Source: Leptotrichia sp. oral taxon 223 (GTDB taxonomy: Bacteria > Fusobacteriota > Fusobacteriia > Fusobacteriales > Leptotrichiaceae). From it: DNA of 64,000 nucleotides. The stretch is taken from the NCBI RefSeq assembly GCF_013394795.1, contig NZ_JABXYU010000001.1:1488001-1552000 (forward strand), given 5' to 3'. The translations under genes and the position numbers were made by a program. Below are positions 1 to 7,718 of this stretch, in pieces; position 1 is the stretch's first letter, and each line of letters begins with the position of its first letter. Below the pieces are notes generated by a model that was not told the DNA's origin, searched no databases, and saw nothing but the letters and a program-made list of their open reading frames with translations.

Positions 1-13
1 AAATAAATCCAGC

Positions 14-2506
14 ATGTTAAATGATAATGCTGGGGAAAATATTTTTTCGCTTATATTGAGTGGAATTACGCTGTTTTTTGGGAAAATGACGTGGTTTATA
101 GCGATAGCTTCAATGCTGTACGGAATAATAATATTTTTTTATGAAAAAATTGGAATTCATGTTACACAAGGAAAAATAGCCGCACTCATCGGATTATTTT
201 TAAGCTGGTCAGTGATTTTGATAAGAGGTTCCGTTGTTAAGGGAACTCCACTGGCAAACACTTTTACTGAAGCGGGGAGAAAACTGCTGGAAATAGGATT
301 TAACCGTGAAAGTGGCGGAATACCTGGAGCGCTGCTGTCAATGCCGTTTTACAGCGTTTTGCATTTGCAGGCTATGCTGATAGGATTAACAGTTTTAGTA
401 ATAGTTTTCTTAGGCCTGCTAGTCAAGGATGTGATTGAGCTGGGATATGAACTTTTAAAGGAAGTTATAAAATATTATAAGAGCGATGAATATAAAGAGA
501 AAAAGAGAAAACTGGCAGCCAAAAAATATGCAGAAAACTTAAAAAAAACAGATTATAAGCGTTATCAGCGGGAAATGTTAAAGGCAAAAATCATACAGTC
601 AAGAAATGAAAAATTAAGTTTTGAAATTGCTAAAAAACCGAAGGACAATTTTTTGCAAAAAACGGAAGTTTATTCAAAGGAAGAGCTTGCTGAAAAGGAA
701 AAGGAATGGATTGAACTTTTTGAAGAAAAGGAAAGGGAAAAACAGAAAAATTTACAAAATTCAAATCCTAAAAAAAATTCAGATGAACAGAAAGATGATG
801 CAAAAGAACTAGAAATTAAATCGGAAAATATAAAAAATCCTGAAAATTCAGAAAATCAAAAGGTAAAATCATCAGATTCTGAAAAAGCTGAAGATGAAAA
901 AGCAAGAACAGAAGAAGTGGACAAAGAAAATAAAGAAGGCAAGAGGGAACCTAAATTGGAAATCGTGACACCGTTAAGACGGGAAGCGACCGCTAATTCT
1001 GCACATATGGATCCGAACTTTCAGGAGTTTCCAAAACTTGAGGCATTTGAGAATACGGAGGCTGTAGAAAAGGGATTTGAGGAAGAGCTGAAAAAAGTGA
1101 ATGCTATGTTTGACAATAATCAAGGATATGATGATGTTGTGAAAAAATCAATTTCTGAAATTTTTAAATCAAAACCGATGGATTTGAAAAAGAAGGAGCA
1201 GATTGAAAAAAGTATAAGGGAAAATGTGAGTCATCTGGAAAATGTGCTAAAGGAATTTGGAGTGGAAGCGAAGGTTGTGAATTATGAATACGGGCCTACC
1301 ATTACGAGATATGAAATTATTATTCCAAAAGGTGTGAAGGTAAGTAAAGTTACTGGACTTTCAGATGACATAGCAATGAATCTGGCGGCGGAAAGCATTC
1401 GTATAGAAGCACCGATTCCAGGGAAAAATACTATTGGGATTGAAACTCCAAATAAAATAAAGGAGCCTGTTCATTTTTCAAATATTATAAAGAATAAGGA
1501 ACTGGACAGCGGAGAATTAAAGGTAATATTAGGAAAAGATATTGTTGGACGGGATAAATTTATAGATATTGCGAAAATGCCGCATTTACTGATTGCAGGA
1601 CAGACAGGTTCGGGGAAGTCGGTTGCTGTAAATACACTGATTTCAACATTGATTTCTAAAAAGTCTGAAAATGAAGTAAAATTTATAATGGTGGATCCGA
1701 AAATGGTGGAACTTATGCCATATAACGACATTCCACATTTGCTTGTACCTGTAATTATAGATCCTCATCAAGCTGCAATAGCATTGAAATGGGCAGTGAA
1801 TGAGATGGAAAACAGATACAAGAAACTTATGGAAAATGGCGTGAGAAATATAAAAGGTTACAATAATCTGAGTTATGTAGAAAAAATGCCATATATTGTC
1901 ATAATAATTGATGAATTGGCAGATCTTATGATGGTTGCGTCTGGAAGCGTGGAAGAATCCATAGCGAGAATTGCGCAAAAGGCAAGAGCCGTTGGAATAC
2001 ATCTGGTTGTAGCGACACAGCGTCCATCCACCGATGTTATCACAGGAATGATAAAGGCCAACCTGCCAAGCAGAATTTCATTTGCCTTAAGATCGCAAGT
2101 TGACTCAAGAACAATACTTGACACCGCAGGAGCTGAAAAGCTGCTAGGACAGGGAGATATGCTGCTTCTTGCTAACGGTTCATCAAAATTGCAGAGAATA
2201 CAGGGGGCATATATTTCAGATGAGGAAGTTAAAAATTTGACGGATACGCTAAAATCTGCTAAAAAGGTGAAATATAGAAATGAAATTCTGGAAGAAGTTG
2301 AAGATGAAACAATTGATATTGATCCATTTTTTGAAAATGCAGTAAATATTGTGAAACAGGAGGAGAAAGTATCTATTTCAATGTTACAGCGTAAATTGAA
2401 GATAGGATTTAACAGGGCTTCACGAATTTACGACCAGTTGAAGGAACATGGGATTATCAATTATGACAATCAGTTAATAGGAGATAATATTGATGAACTT
2501 GATTAA
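14..2506 (+). CDS. ftsK: DNA translocase FtsK/SpoIIIE family (left edge may truncate it)
   Basis: Septal DNA pump that moves chromosome ends across the division site. The N terminus has about three hydrophobic segments in the first 150 residues. A long charged Lys/Glu-rich linker follows (about 150-340), then the motor. Walker A GQTGSGKS lies near residue 530 and Walker B IIIDELAD near 628. A C-terminal winged-helix gamma domain (about 775-830, ISMLQRKLKIGFNRAS) is the part that reads polar sequence motifs in this family. The frame is open to base 2, so the ATG at 14 may be internal and a first membrane segment may lie outside the window. No clear terminator follows; mreB starts about 160 bases later behind its own promoter. 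Confidence 0.95.
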   Translation: MLNDNAGENIFSLILSGITLFFGKMTWFIAIASMLYGIIIFFYEKIGIHVTQGKIAALIGLFLSWSVILIRGSVVKGTPLANTFTEAGRKLLEIGFNRESGGIPGALLSMPFYSVLHLQAMLIGLTVLVIVFLGLLVKDVIELGYELLKEVIKYYKSDEYKEKKRKLAAKKYAENLKKTDYKRYQREMLKAKIIQSRNEKLSFEIAKKPKDNFLQKTEVYSKEELAEKEKEWIELFEEKEREKQKNLQNSNPKKNSDEQKDDAKELEIKSENIKNPENSENQKVKSSDSEKAEDEKARTEEVDKENKEGKREPKLEIVTPLRREATANSAHMDPNFQEFPKLEAFENTEAVEKGFEEELKKVNAMFDNNQGYDDVVKKSISEIFKSKPMDLKKKEQIEKSIRENVSHLENVLKEFGVEAKVVNYEYGPTITRYEIIIPKGVKVSKVTGLSDDIAMNLAAESIRIEAPIPGKNTIGIETPNKIKEPVHFSNIIKNKELDSGELKVILGKDIVGRDKFIDIAKMPHLLIAGQTGSGKSVAVNTLISTLISKKSENEVKFIMVDPKMVELMPYNDIPHLLVPVIIDPHQAAIALKWAVNEMENRYKKLMENGVRNIKGYNNLSYVEKMPYIVIIIDELADLMMVASGSVEESIARIAQKARAVGIHLVVATQRPSTDVITGMIKANLPSRISFALRSQVDSRTILDTAGAEKLLGQGDMLLLANGSSKLQRIQGAYISDEEVKNLTDTLKSAKKVKYRNEILEEVEDETIDIDPFFENAVNIVKQEEKVSISMLQRKLKIGFNRASRIYDQLKEHGIINYDNQLIGDNIDELD

Positions 2507-2564
2507 AAAATAAATAAATTTTACAATAATATTTGAGATTATAAAAATTCGATATTAAAGTTGC

Positions 2565-2593
2565 TTGAGTATATTTGAAAAAAATGGTAAAAT
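2565..2593 (+). promoter_or_regulatory. Promoter for mreB
   Basis: TTGAGT at 2565-2570, 17-base spacer, TAAAAT at 2588-2593; about 75 bases before the mreB start. The stretch 2555-2574 recurs almost unchanged before livH at 57559-57578. Confidence 0.55.
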
Positions 2594-2668
2594 AGATTTA
2601 ATAATGAAATTAAAATAATTCAATAAAGCTACTTTAAAGTAAAAAATAAAATGAAGGAGATAGAATAG

Positions 2669-3715
2669 ATGAAATTTTTTGATATTTTTAAGGCAAACAT
2701 AGCGCCAAAAGCTACACGAGATATAGCTATTGATCTGGGAACGGCAAATACGGTTGTATATGTAAAAGGTGAGGGAATCCAAGTAGATGAGCCAACTTAT
2801 GTTGCAATTAACAAAAAAACTGAAGAATTGGAGCATATTGGTGAAAAAGCTAAGGAAATCATTGGAAGAACTGCAAAACATACTGAAATTATCCGTCCGT
2901 TAAAAAATGGAGTAATTTCAAATTATGAAGTTACTGAAAGAATGCTTGAAGAATTTTTACATAGAATAAAAAAAGATAAGTTTCAAAGTTCAAGAGTTAT
3001 AATCTGTGTTCCAAGTGGAGTTACACAAGTGGAAAGAAGAGCTGTAATTGAAGTTGTAAAAGATGCAGGAGCAAAAGAGGTTTACTTGATTGAGGAACCG
3101 ATAGCGGCTGCAATTGGTGTTGGAATTGACTTGTTTGAACCGAAAGGGCATCTGATTGTCGATATAGGTGGAGGAACTACGGAAATTGCATTTATTGTAT
3201 CTGGCGGAGCGGCATTATCAAAATCAATTAAAATTGCTGGAGATCATTTGAATGAAGATATTATGGAATATGTAAAGGATGCACATAATCTGTTAATTGG
3301 TGAGAGAACAGCGGAAGAATTAAAAATGAATACGATAAGTCAGGATGATCCTGATTATGAGTATGAAATCAGAGGGCGTGAATTAGGTGTTGGATTACCG
3401 AAAAGTCTGAAAATAAAAGCATCTGAAATTGATGGAGCAATAAAAAGACATATTGATGCGATTATTGATGAAGTAAGACTTACAATAGAGGAAATTGAGC
3501 CTGAAGTAGCAGCAGATATTTATGAAACAGGAATTTTTCTATCTGGTGGTGGAGCTGGAATAAGAATCTTGAAAGAGAGAATAGAGGAGGAGCTATTATT
3601 ACAGGTTACAGTTGGAGATGATGCGATTCATGCTGTAGTAACAGGAATTGCTGAAGTATTGACTGATTTTAACAAATATAAAAATATTATTATTTCACCA
3701 ACATACGAATATTAA
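2669..3715 (+). CDS. mreB: Rod-shape determining protein MreB
   Basis: Actin-like ATPase that polymerises under the inner membrane and guides lateral wall synthesis. The phosphate-1 motif DLGTANT is near residue 21, phosphate-2 DIGGGTTE near 165, and a C-terminal LSGGGAGIR adenosine motif near 290. At 348 residues it is full family length. The ATG follows a good AAGGAGATAG ribosome site. mreC/mreD do not follow, so this copy stands alone behind its own promoter and ahead of a hairpin. A rod-shaped cell is implied. Identification is by family motifs. Confidence 0.97.
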   Translation: MKFFDIFKANIAPKATRDIAIDLGTANTVVYVKGEGIQVDEPTYVAINKKTEELEHIGEKAKEIIGRTAKHTEIIRPLKNGVISNYEVTERMLEEFLHRIKKDKFQSSRVIICVPSGVTQVERRAVIEVVKDAGAKEVYLIEEPIAAAIGVGIDLFEPKGHLIVDIGGGTTEIAFIVSGGAALSKSIKIAGDHLNEDIMEYVKDAHNLLIGERTAEELKMNTISQDDPDYEYEIRGRELGVGLPKSLKIKASEIDGAIKRHIDAIIDEVRLTIEEIEPEVAADIYETGIFLSGGGAGIRILKERIEEELLLQVTVGDDAIHAVVTGIAEVLTDFNKYKNIIISPTYEY

Positions 3716-3733
3716 TTGAATAATATAGAAATT

Positions 3734-3776
3734 TAGGGGAATTTTCTGAAGTTACAGTTAAAGGAGAATTCCCCTA
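3734..3776 (+). terminator. Stem-loop after mreB
   Basis: A 13-base arm TAGGGGAATTTTC (3734-3746) pairs with GAGAATTCCCCTA (3764-3776) with one mismatch. There is no strong T tract after it, so it may be a terminator or an mRNA 3'-end hairpin. Confidence 0.5.
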
Positions 3777-3835
3777 TTAACGCAAAATAGCAAGTTTATT
3801 AATAAAAAGAAAATAATAAAGATAAATGGTAGAAT

Positions 3836-4462
3836 ATGGAAAAGTTTGAAAATAAAGAAATTGAAGAAAAAAAAAATAAGGAAGCTGTGCCTGAAGTAGG
3901 AAATAAAATTGCTGATATTGAAGAAAAGGTGGAAGCGATAATCTTTTTGTCAAAGGAAATGATAACAATTAAAGAACTGGCGCAGTTTTATGGGATGGAA
4001 AGCTTTGAGATGGAAGAAGTGCTGAATAATTTAAGGGAAAAAAGAAAAAATACTGGAATAAATTTAAAAATTGAAAATGGAATTGCATGTCTAGTGTCAA
4101 ATCCGCTTTTTGGCTTTGATGTAAAAAAATTTTTTAATCCAGAAATGAAATTAAAGAAACTATCCCGTTCAGCAATGGAAACATTGGCAATCATTGCATA
4201 CAAAGGGCCTATAACAAAAGCTGAAATAGAGCAAATCCGAAGTGTCGGTGTGGATACAACCATGTCAAACCTGCTGGAAAGAAAACTAATTTATATTTCT
4301 GGACGGAAAAAGACGGCTGGAACACCGAATTTATACGAAGTGACAGATGATTTTTACAGTTATCTGAATATTCATGGGAAACAGGAACTGCCAGGAAGTG
4401 AGCAGTTTCAAAAAATTGAGCTGCTTTACAGGGAAGATGAGAAGGCAGAAAATAAAGAGTAA
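3836..4462 (+). CDS. scpB: Segregation and condensation protein B (ScpB)
   Basis: Winged-helix partner of the SMC-ScpA condensin complex, needed for chromosome organisation. After a charged N-terminal tail (1-28) the core begins EKVEAIIFLSKEMITIKEL. It carries the family signature LSRSAMETLAIIAYKGPITKAEIEQIR around residues 110-135 and GRKKTAGTPNLYEVT around 160. At 208 residues it matches family length. scpA is not adjacent on this window. The neighbour rluB 138 bases downstream is the usual scpB partner in many bacteria. The ribosome site before the ATG is weak. Confidence 0.93.
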   Translation: MEKFENKEIEEKKNKEAVPEVGNKIADIEEKVEAIIFLSKEMITIKELAQFYGMESFEMEEVLNNLREKRKNTGINLKIENGIACLVSNPLFGFDVKKFFNPEMKLKKLSRSAMETLAIIAYKGPITKAEIEQIRSVGVDTTMSNLLERKLIYISGRKKTAGTPNLYEVTDDFYSYLNIHGKQELPGSEQFQKIELLYREDEKAENKE

Positions 4463-4498
4463 ATTTGGATTTAATTGTAATGGTTTTTTTGATAAAGA

Positions 4499-4532
4499 GT
4501 TATTAAGCAAAATTTCGTTAGAATAAAAACAA
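4499..4532. repeat. Partial copy of the intergenic double-hairpin repeat
   Basis: ATTAAGCAAAATTTCGTTA in the scpB-rluB gap matches one arm of the repeat at 61671-61690 nearly base for base; the rest of the repeat is absent. Probably a decayed fragment. Confidence 0.5.
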
Positions 4533-4600
4533 ATAAAAAAAGTAGTTAAATGAATAAATCTGAAATAAAAATTAAAAAATAAAGATATGAGGTAAATAGA

Positions 4601-5287
4601 ATGAGATTAAATAAATTTATAGCTGAAACGGGATTTTGTTCACGTAGGAAGGCTGATGAGCTGATAAATGAAGGAAGAGTTACAGTAAATAAGCACGAAG
4701 CAATTATCGGGATGGATGTGAAACCTGAGGATGTTGTCAGAATTGACGGAGAAAGAGTAAGACTTAACACAAGATATGAATACTATATTTTAAACAAGCC
4801 AAAAAGAGTGCTTTGTTCAAATGAGGACAAATTCGGACGTAAACTTGCAGTGGACTTTATAAAATCACGTGCCAGACTTTTTACTTATGGAAGGCTGGAC
4901 TTTATGACGGAAGGGTTAATCATAATCAGTAATGATGGGGATATATACAATCATGTAATGCACCCACGAAAAAAATTATACAAAAGCTATATTGCAAAAG
5001 TGAGTCGTGAACTTGAAGATAAGGATATTGAGGCACTACAGTATGGAGTTGTGATTGATGGAAAAAGGACTGCACCTGCGAAAGTTAAGAAAATTGATAA
5101 AAAGGAACTTAGAATTGCGATTTTTGAGGGAAGAAACAGACAGATAAGAAAAATGCTGGAAACATTAGGATACACGGTTAATTCATTGAAACGGATTAAA
5201 GTGGGAGAACTTACGCTTGGACATTTGCAAGTGGGAGAATATCGTGCCTTGAATGAAGATGAAATCAAATATCTGAAAAATTTATAA
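4601..5287 (+). CDS. rluB: RsuA/RluB-family rRNA pseudouridine synthase
   Basis: Isomerises a specific uridine to pseudouridine in ribosomal RNA. An S4 RNA-binding domain occupies residues 1-60 (MRLNKFIAETGFCSRRKADE). The catalytic motif GRLDFMTEGL is near 97-106, with Asp at about 100 as the expected nucleophile. The C-terminal EGRNRQIRKMLETLGY segment near 175-190 is typical of the RsuA/RluB/RluE/RluF branch. Linkage to scpB favours RluB (23S) over RsuA, but the exact target site cannot be told from sequence. The ATG is preceded by GAGGT. Confidence 0.88.
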   Translation: MRLNKFIAETGFCSRRKADELINEGRVTVNKHEAIIGMDVKPEDVVRIDGERVRLNTRYEYYILNKPKRVLCSNEDKFGRKLAVDFIKSRARLFTYGRLDFMTEGLIIISNDGDIYNHVMHPRKKLYKSYIAKVSRELEDKDIEALQYGVVIDGKRTAPAKVKKIDKKELRIAIFEGRNRQIRKMLETLGYTVNSLKRIKVGELTLGHLQVGEYRALNEDEIKYLKNL

Positions 5288-5311
5288 AATTTTCTGGCAG
5301 GAGGGAAAAAA

Positions 5312-5974
5312 TTGGAAAGTAATAAAAAATCAATATTTTTAATAGATTTTGACATAACAATCAGCAAAAAGGACTCAACAGACGTCTTACTTGAAACACA
5401 CCAGCCTGAATTTAAAAAAGAACTGCGAAAAAGATACAGAGCCGGAGAGTTTTCCATAAGAGAATTTATAAAAAATGGGCTAGGTTCCCTAAATATTACA
5501 AAAGAGCAGTATATTAAGACTTTGCAGGAAAATGTGCCAATCGACGAAACTTTTATAAATTTTGCAAAAAGTGGAATTAAATTTAAAATTGTGAGTGCAG
5601 GTGCAAGGCTGAATGTGCAGGGAACTCTGTCAAAATATGGAATAAACTTGCCAGACAGCGAAGTTATCTCGAATGATTTAAAATTTAACGGAGCTGATAA
5701 AAACGAAATTACTGTGGAAAATCCATTTTTAGACAGGGAAGGCTATTACGGTGTTGATAAGAAGGAAGCTGTGGAAAATTATCAGAAGCAGGGTTACATA
5801 ACTTATTTTGTGGGCGACGGTCCATCTGATTACAAGGCATTGGAAGTGGCTGATTTTGCTTTTGTGAGAAAAGGGACTAGGGCGATTAAGTTTTGTAAAG
5901 AGAATGGAATTGAGTTTTTTGAGTTTGAGAATTTTAATGAGATTTTGGAGTGGAGAAATAATACTTCTTATTAA
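5312..5974 (+). CDS. HAD-superfamily phosphatase (MtnX/SerB-like)
   Basis: Starts at TTG behind a strong GGCAGGAGG site, 24 bases after rluB, so probably co-transcribed. HAD motif I is DFDITISKKDST at residues 11-22, with the two catalytic Asp in DxD. A Ser in IVSAGARL near 95 serves as motif II. Motif IV GDGPSDYKALE is near 170. The short helical cap and the pattern resemble the HAD-IB group that includes phosphoserine phosphatase and the methionine-salvage phosphatase MtnX. No methionine-salvage neighbours are present, so the substrate is left open. Confidence 0.78.
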   Translation: MESNKKSIFLIDFDITISKKDSTDVLLETHQPEFKKELRKRYRAGEFSIREFIKNGLGSLNITKEQYIKTLQENVPIDETFINFAKSGIKFKIVSAGARLNVQGTLSKYGINLPDSEVISNDLKFNGADKNEITVENPFLDREGYYGVDKKEAVENYQKQGYITYFVGDGPSDYKALEVADFAFVRKGTRAIKFCKENGIEFFEFENFNEILEWRNNTSY

Positions 5975-6012
5975 AAAATATTAGAAATACCAAATACAGG
6001 TGGTTAAAATTT

Positions 6013-6591
6013 ATGAAAAAAATACTAATTTTATCAATAATAATTTTTAATTTAGGAATTGCTAAAAGTTTGGATAATAATTTAACTAAAAATATAACTG
6101 TGTCTGAAATTGAACAAAAAAATGATAGAAATTTAATAATGCAGGAAATAGAAAGTAAAAGGAAAAAATCTCTGGATGAATTAGGAGAAAAAATTATTGA
6201 TTTTTACGAAATGGAAAATAGTAAAAATAATTACTATACGGCTTTGTATATTTTTAGTAAAGAAGCCGCAATGGATTTTAAATATACGATTGAAAATGTA
6301 TCTTATATTACAAAAGATAAAATAGAAGTTACATTAAATTTAACCTTTTTAGATGAAGAAGAAAATGAAAAGGCATTTAATGAATTTGGAAAGATATTTG
6401 TAAAAGAATTTGGTGAGAATAGACTGGAAAGTAATCGTTTATTTACTAACAAAGAAAAAGACAGAGTAAAAGAAATATCAAAAATTTCTATATCAAAAAT
6501 ACCTAAAAAAAATATATCTAAAAATATTACAATGGTTAGAAAAGATAACAGGTGGGTCTCAGATATTGATTTTGAAGATTTGATATTTTAA
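6013..6591 (+). CDS. Exported protein of unknown function
   Basis: Not recognised. Residues 1-18 form a signal peptide (MKKILILSIIIFNLGIAKS) with likely cleavage after Ala or Ser near 17-18, so the mature protein is periplasmic or surface-associated. The rest is charged and rich in Lys, Glu, Asn and Ile, with a C-terminal part that looks like alternating beta strands (about 95-190). It is 192 residues. It starts 38 bases after the phosphatase behind a modest GGTGG site and ends 20 bases before the small ORF of the zeta-like pair. Confidence 0.7.
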   Translation: MKKILILSIIIFNLGIAKSLDNNLTKNITVSEIEQKNDRNLIMQEIESKRKKSLDELGEKIIDFYEMENSKNNYYTALYIFSKEAAMDFKYTIENVSYITKDKIEVTLNLTFLDEEENEKAFNEFGKIFVKEFGENRLESNRLFTNKEKDRVKEISKISISKIPKKNISKNITMVRKDNRWVSDIDFEDLIF

Positions 6592-6611
6592 AATTAGGAA
6601 ATGGTGTATTT

Positions 6612-6812
6612 ATGAAATTAAAAGAACTGTTTAAAAATCAAAATATTGACAATATGGAATTAAAAGAATTACTTGAATCACTAAATTATGAAGATTTTAA
6701 TAAATTGCTGAAAAACACTGAAAATTCTAAAAATATTGATTTTTATGTGAACTTGCAAGATTTTCTGATACAAGAAAAACAGAAAGAATTGATTGAAAAG
6801 GGTGTGTTTTGA
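6612..6812 (+). CDS. Small protein upstream of zeta-like kinase; candidate antitoxin
   Basis: A 66-residue acidic, helical protein (MKLKELFKNQNIDNMELKEL) with no recognised family. Its TGA stop overlaps the ATG of the next gene (TGATG at 6810-6814), a sign of translational coupling. Size, helical character and order (small gene first, P-loop kinase second) fit an antitoxin of the epsilon/zeta type. This is an inference from context, as the sequence does not visibly match epsilon. It could instead be an unrelated small regulator. Confidence 0.6.
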   Translation: MKLKELFKNQNIDNMELKELLESLNYEDFNKLLKNTENSKNIDFYVNLQDFLIQEKQKELIEKGVF

Positions 6813-7378
6813 TGGAGAATAAAAGTTTCTATTTGTTTGCAGGTGTGAATGGGGTGGGGAAAACTACGCTGTTTAACGCAATGAATGGAAATGTAAAAAA
6901 ATCATTCAGAATAAATAGTGATGAAATTGTAAGAGAAATTGGTAAATGGAATAGTGAAATTGATCAGGTAAAGGCGGCTAAAATTGCGGTTGGACTGAGA
7001 AATGAATGTATGGAAAAAGGAAATTCCTTTAATGAAGAAACTACTTTGACTGGTAAAACAATTTTAAAGTTGATTGATAAAGCAAGAGAAAAAAATTATA
7101 AGTTGCATTTATTTTATGTTGGTGTTGGAAGTCCTGATATTTCAAAAGAGAGAATAAAAAAGAGAGTGGCGGATGGCGGACATCATATTCCAAATGAAGT
7201 TGTTGATAAAAGATACGAGGAATCATTGAAGAATTTTGAGAAAATTCTGGAAAAATTTGATAATGTTGTAGTTTATGACAATAGTGTGAGATTTAGGACA
7301 TTATTGCGAATTATTGATAAAAAAGTGATAAAAATATCAGATGATTTGCCAGAATGGATGGAAAATACAATAAATTAA
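6812..7378 (+). CDS. Zeta-toxin-like P-loop kinase
   Basis: P-loop GVNGVGKTTLF lies near residues 12-22. It is followed by NSDEIVREIG (a zeta-like acidic substrate motif), NEETTLTGKT near 74 and a basic lid RIKKRVADGGH near 112-122. This layout is that of zeta toxins and related UDP-N-acetylglucosamine kinases and ATPases. At 188 residues it is shorter than classical zeta (about 280), as in many chromosomal YghR/zeta-like proteins. The ATG at 6812 is preferred over the in-frame TTG at 6809 because of the 1-base overlap with the upstream stop. Toxicity is not shown by sequence alone. Confidence 0.75.
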   Translation: MENKSFYLFAGVNGVGKTTLFNAMNGNVKKSFRINSDEIVREIGKWNSEIDQVKAAKIAVGLRNECMEKGNSFNEETTLTGKTILKLIDKAREKNYKLHLFYVGVGSPDISKERIKKRVADGGHHIPNEVVDKRYEESLKNFEKILEKFDNVVVYDNSVRFRTLLRIIDKKVIKISDDLPEWMENTIN

Positions 7379-7397
7379 GTTAAGATAAGGAGAAGAA

Positions 7398-7697
7398 ATG
7401 TTAAGTAAAGAAGATGTTTTAAAAATAGCAGCACTTTCTAAATTGGAATTTTCAGAAAGTGAAATTGAGAAATTTAGGGTGGATTTGAATAAAATATTTG
7501 AGCATATGGAAGAGTTGAATGGTGTTGATACGACTGATGTAGAGCCACTTTTTAATGTGTTGGACTTAAAAGATAAATTGAGAGAAGATAAAGTTAGGGA
7601 TGCTGGAATTAAGAAGGAAATTTTAGAAAATTCGCCTAGTAAGGATGAAGAATTTATAATTGTGCCAAAAGTTGTTGGAGAAAATGCGGATAATTAG
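7398..7697 (+). CDS. gatC: Asp/Glu-tRNA amidotransferase subunit C
   Basis: Small scaffold subunit of GatCAB, which converts misacylated Glu-tRNA(Gln) or Asp-tRNA(Asn) to the amidated form. The typical start is MLSKEDVLKIAALSKLEFSE, with the conserved DVEPLFNVLDLKDKLREDKV segment near residues 49-68 and a C-terminal FIIVPKVV. The 99 residues are normal length. The ribosome site AAGGAGAAG precedes the ATG. First gene of gatC-gatA-gatB, 21 bases before gatA. Confidence 0.95.
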   Translation: MLSKEDVLKIAALSKLEFSESEIEKFRVDLNKIFEHMEELNGVDTTDVEPLFNVLDLKDKLREDKVRDAGIKKEILENSPSKDEEFIIVPKVVGENADN

Positions 7698-7718
7698 AAA
7701 AATTGGAAAGGTGGAAAA

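Noticed and set aside
1471-2124. Long minus-strand frames opposite ftsK
   Set aside because: They are shadows of a strongly coding plus-strand gene with clear ATPase motifs and have no family match.
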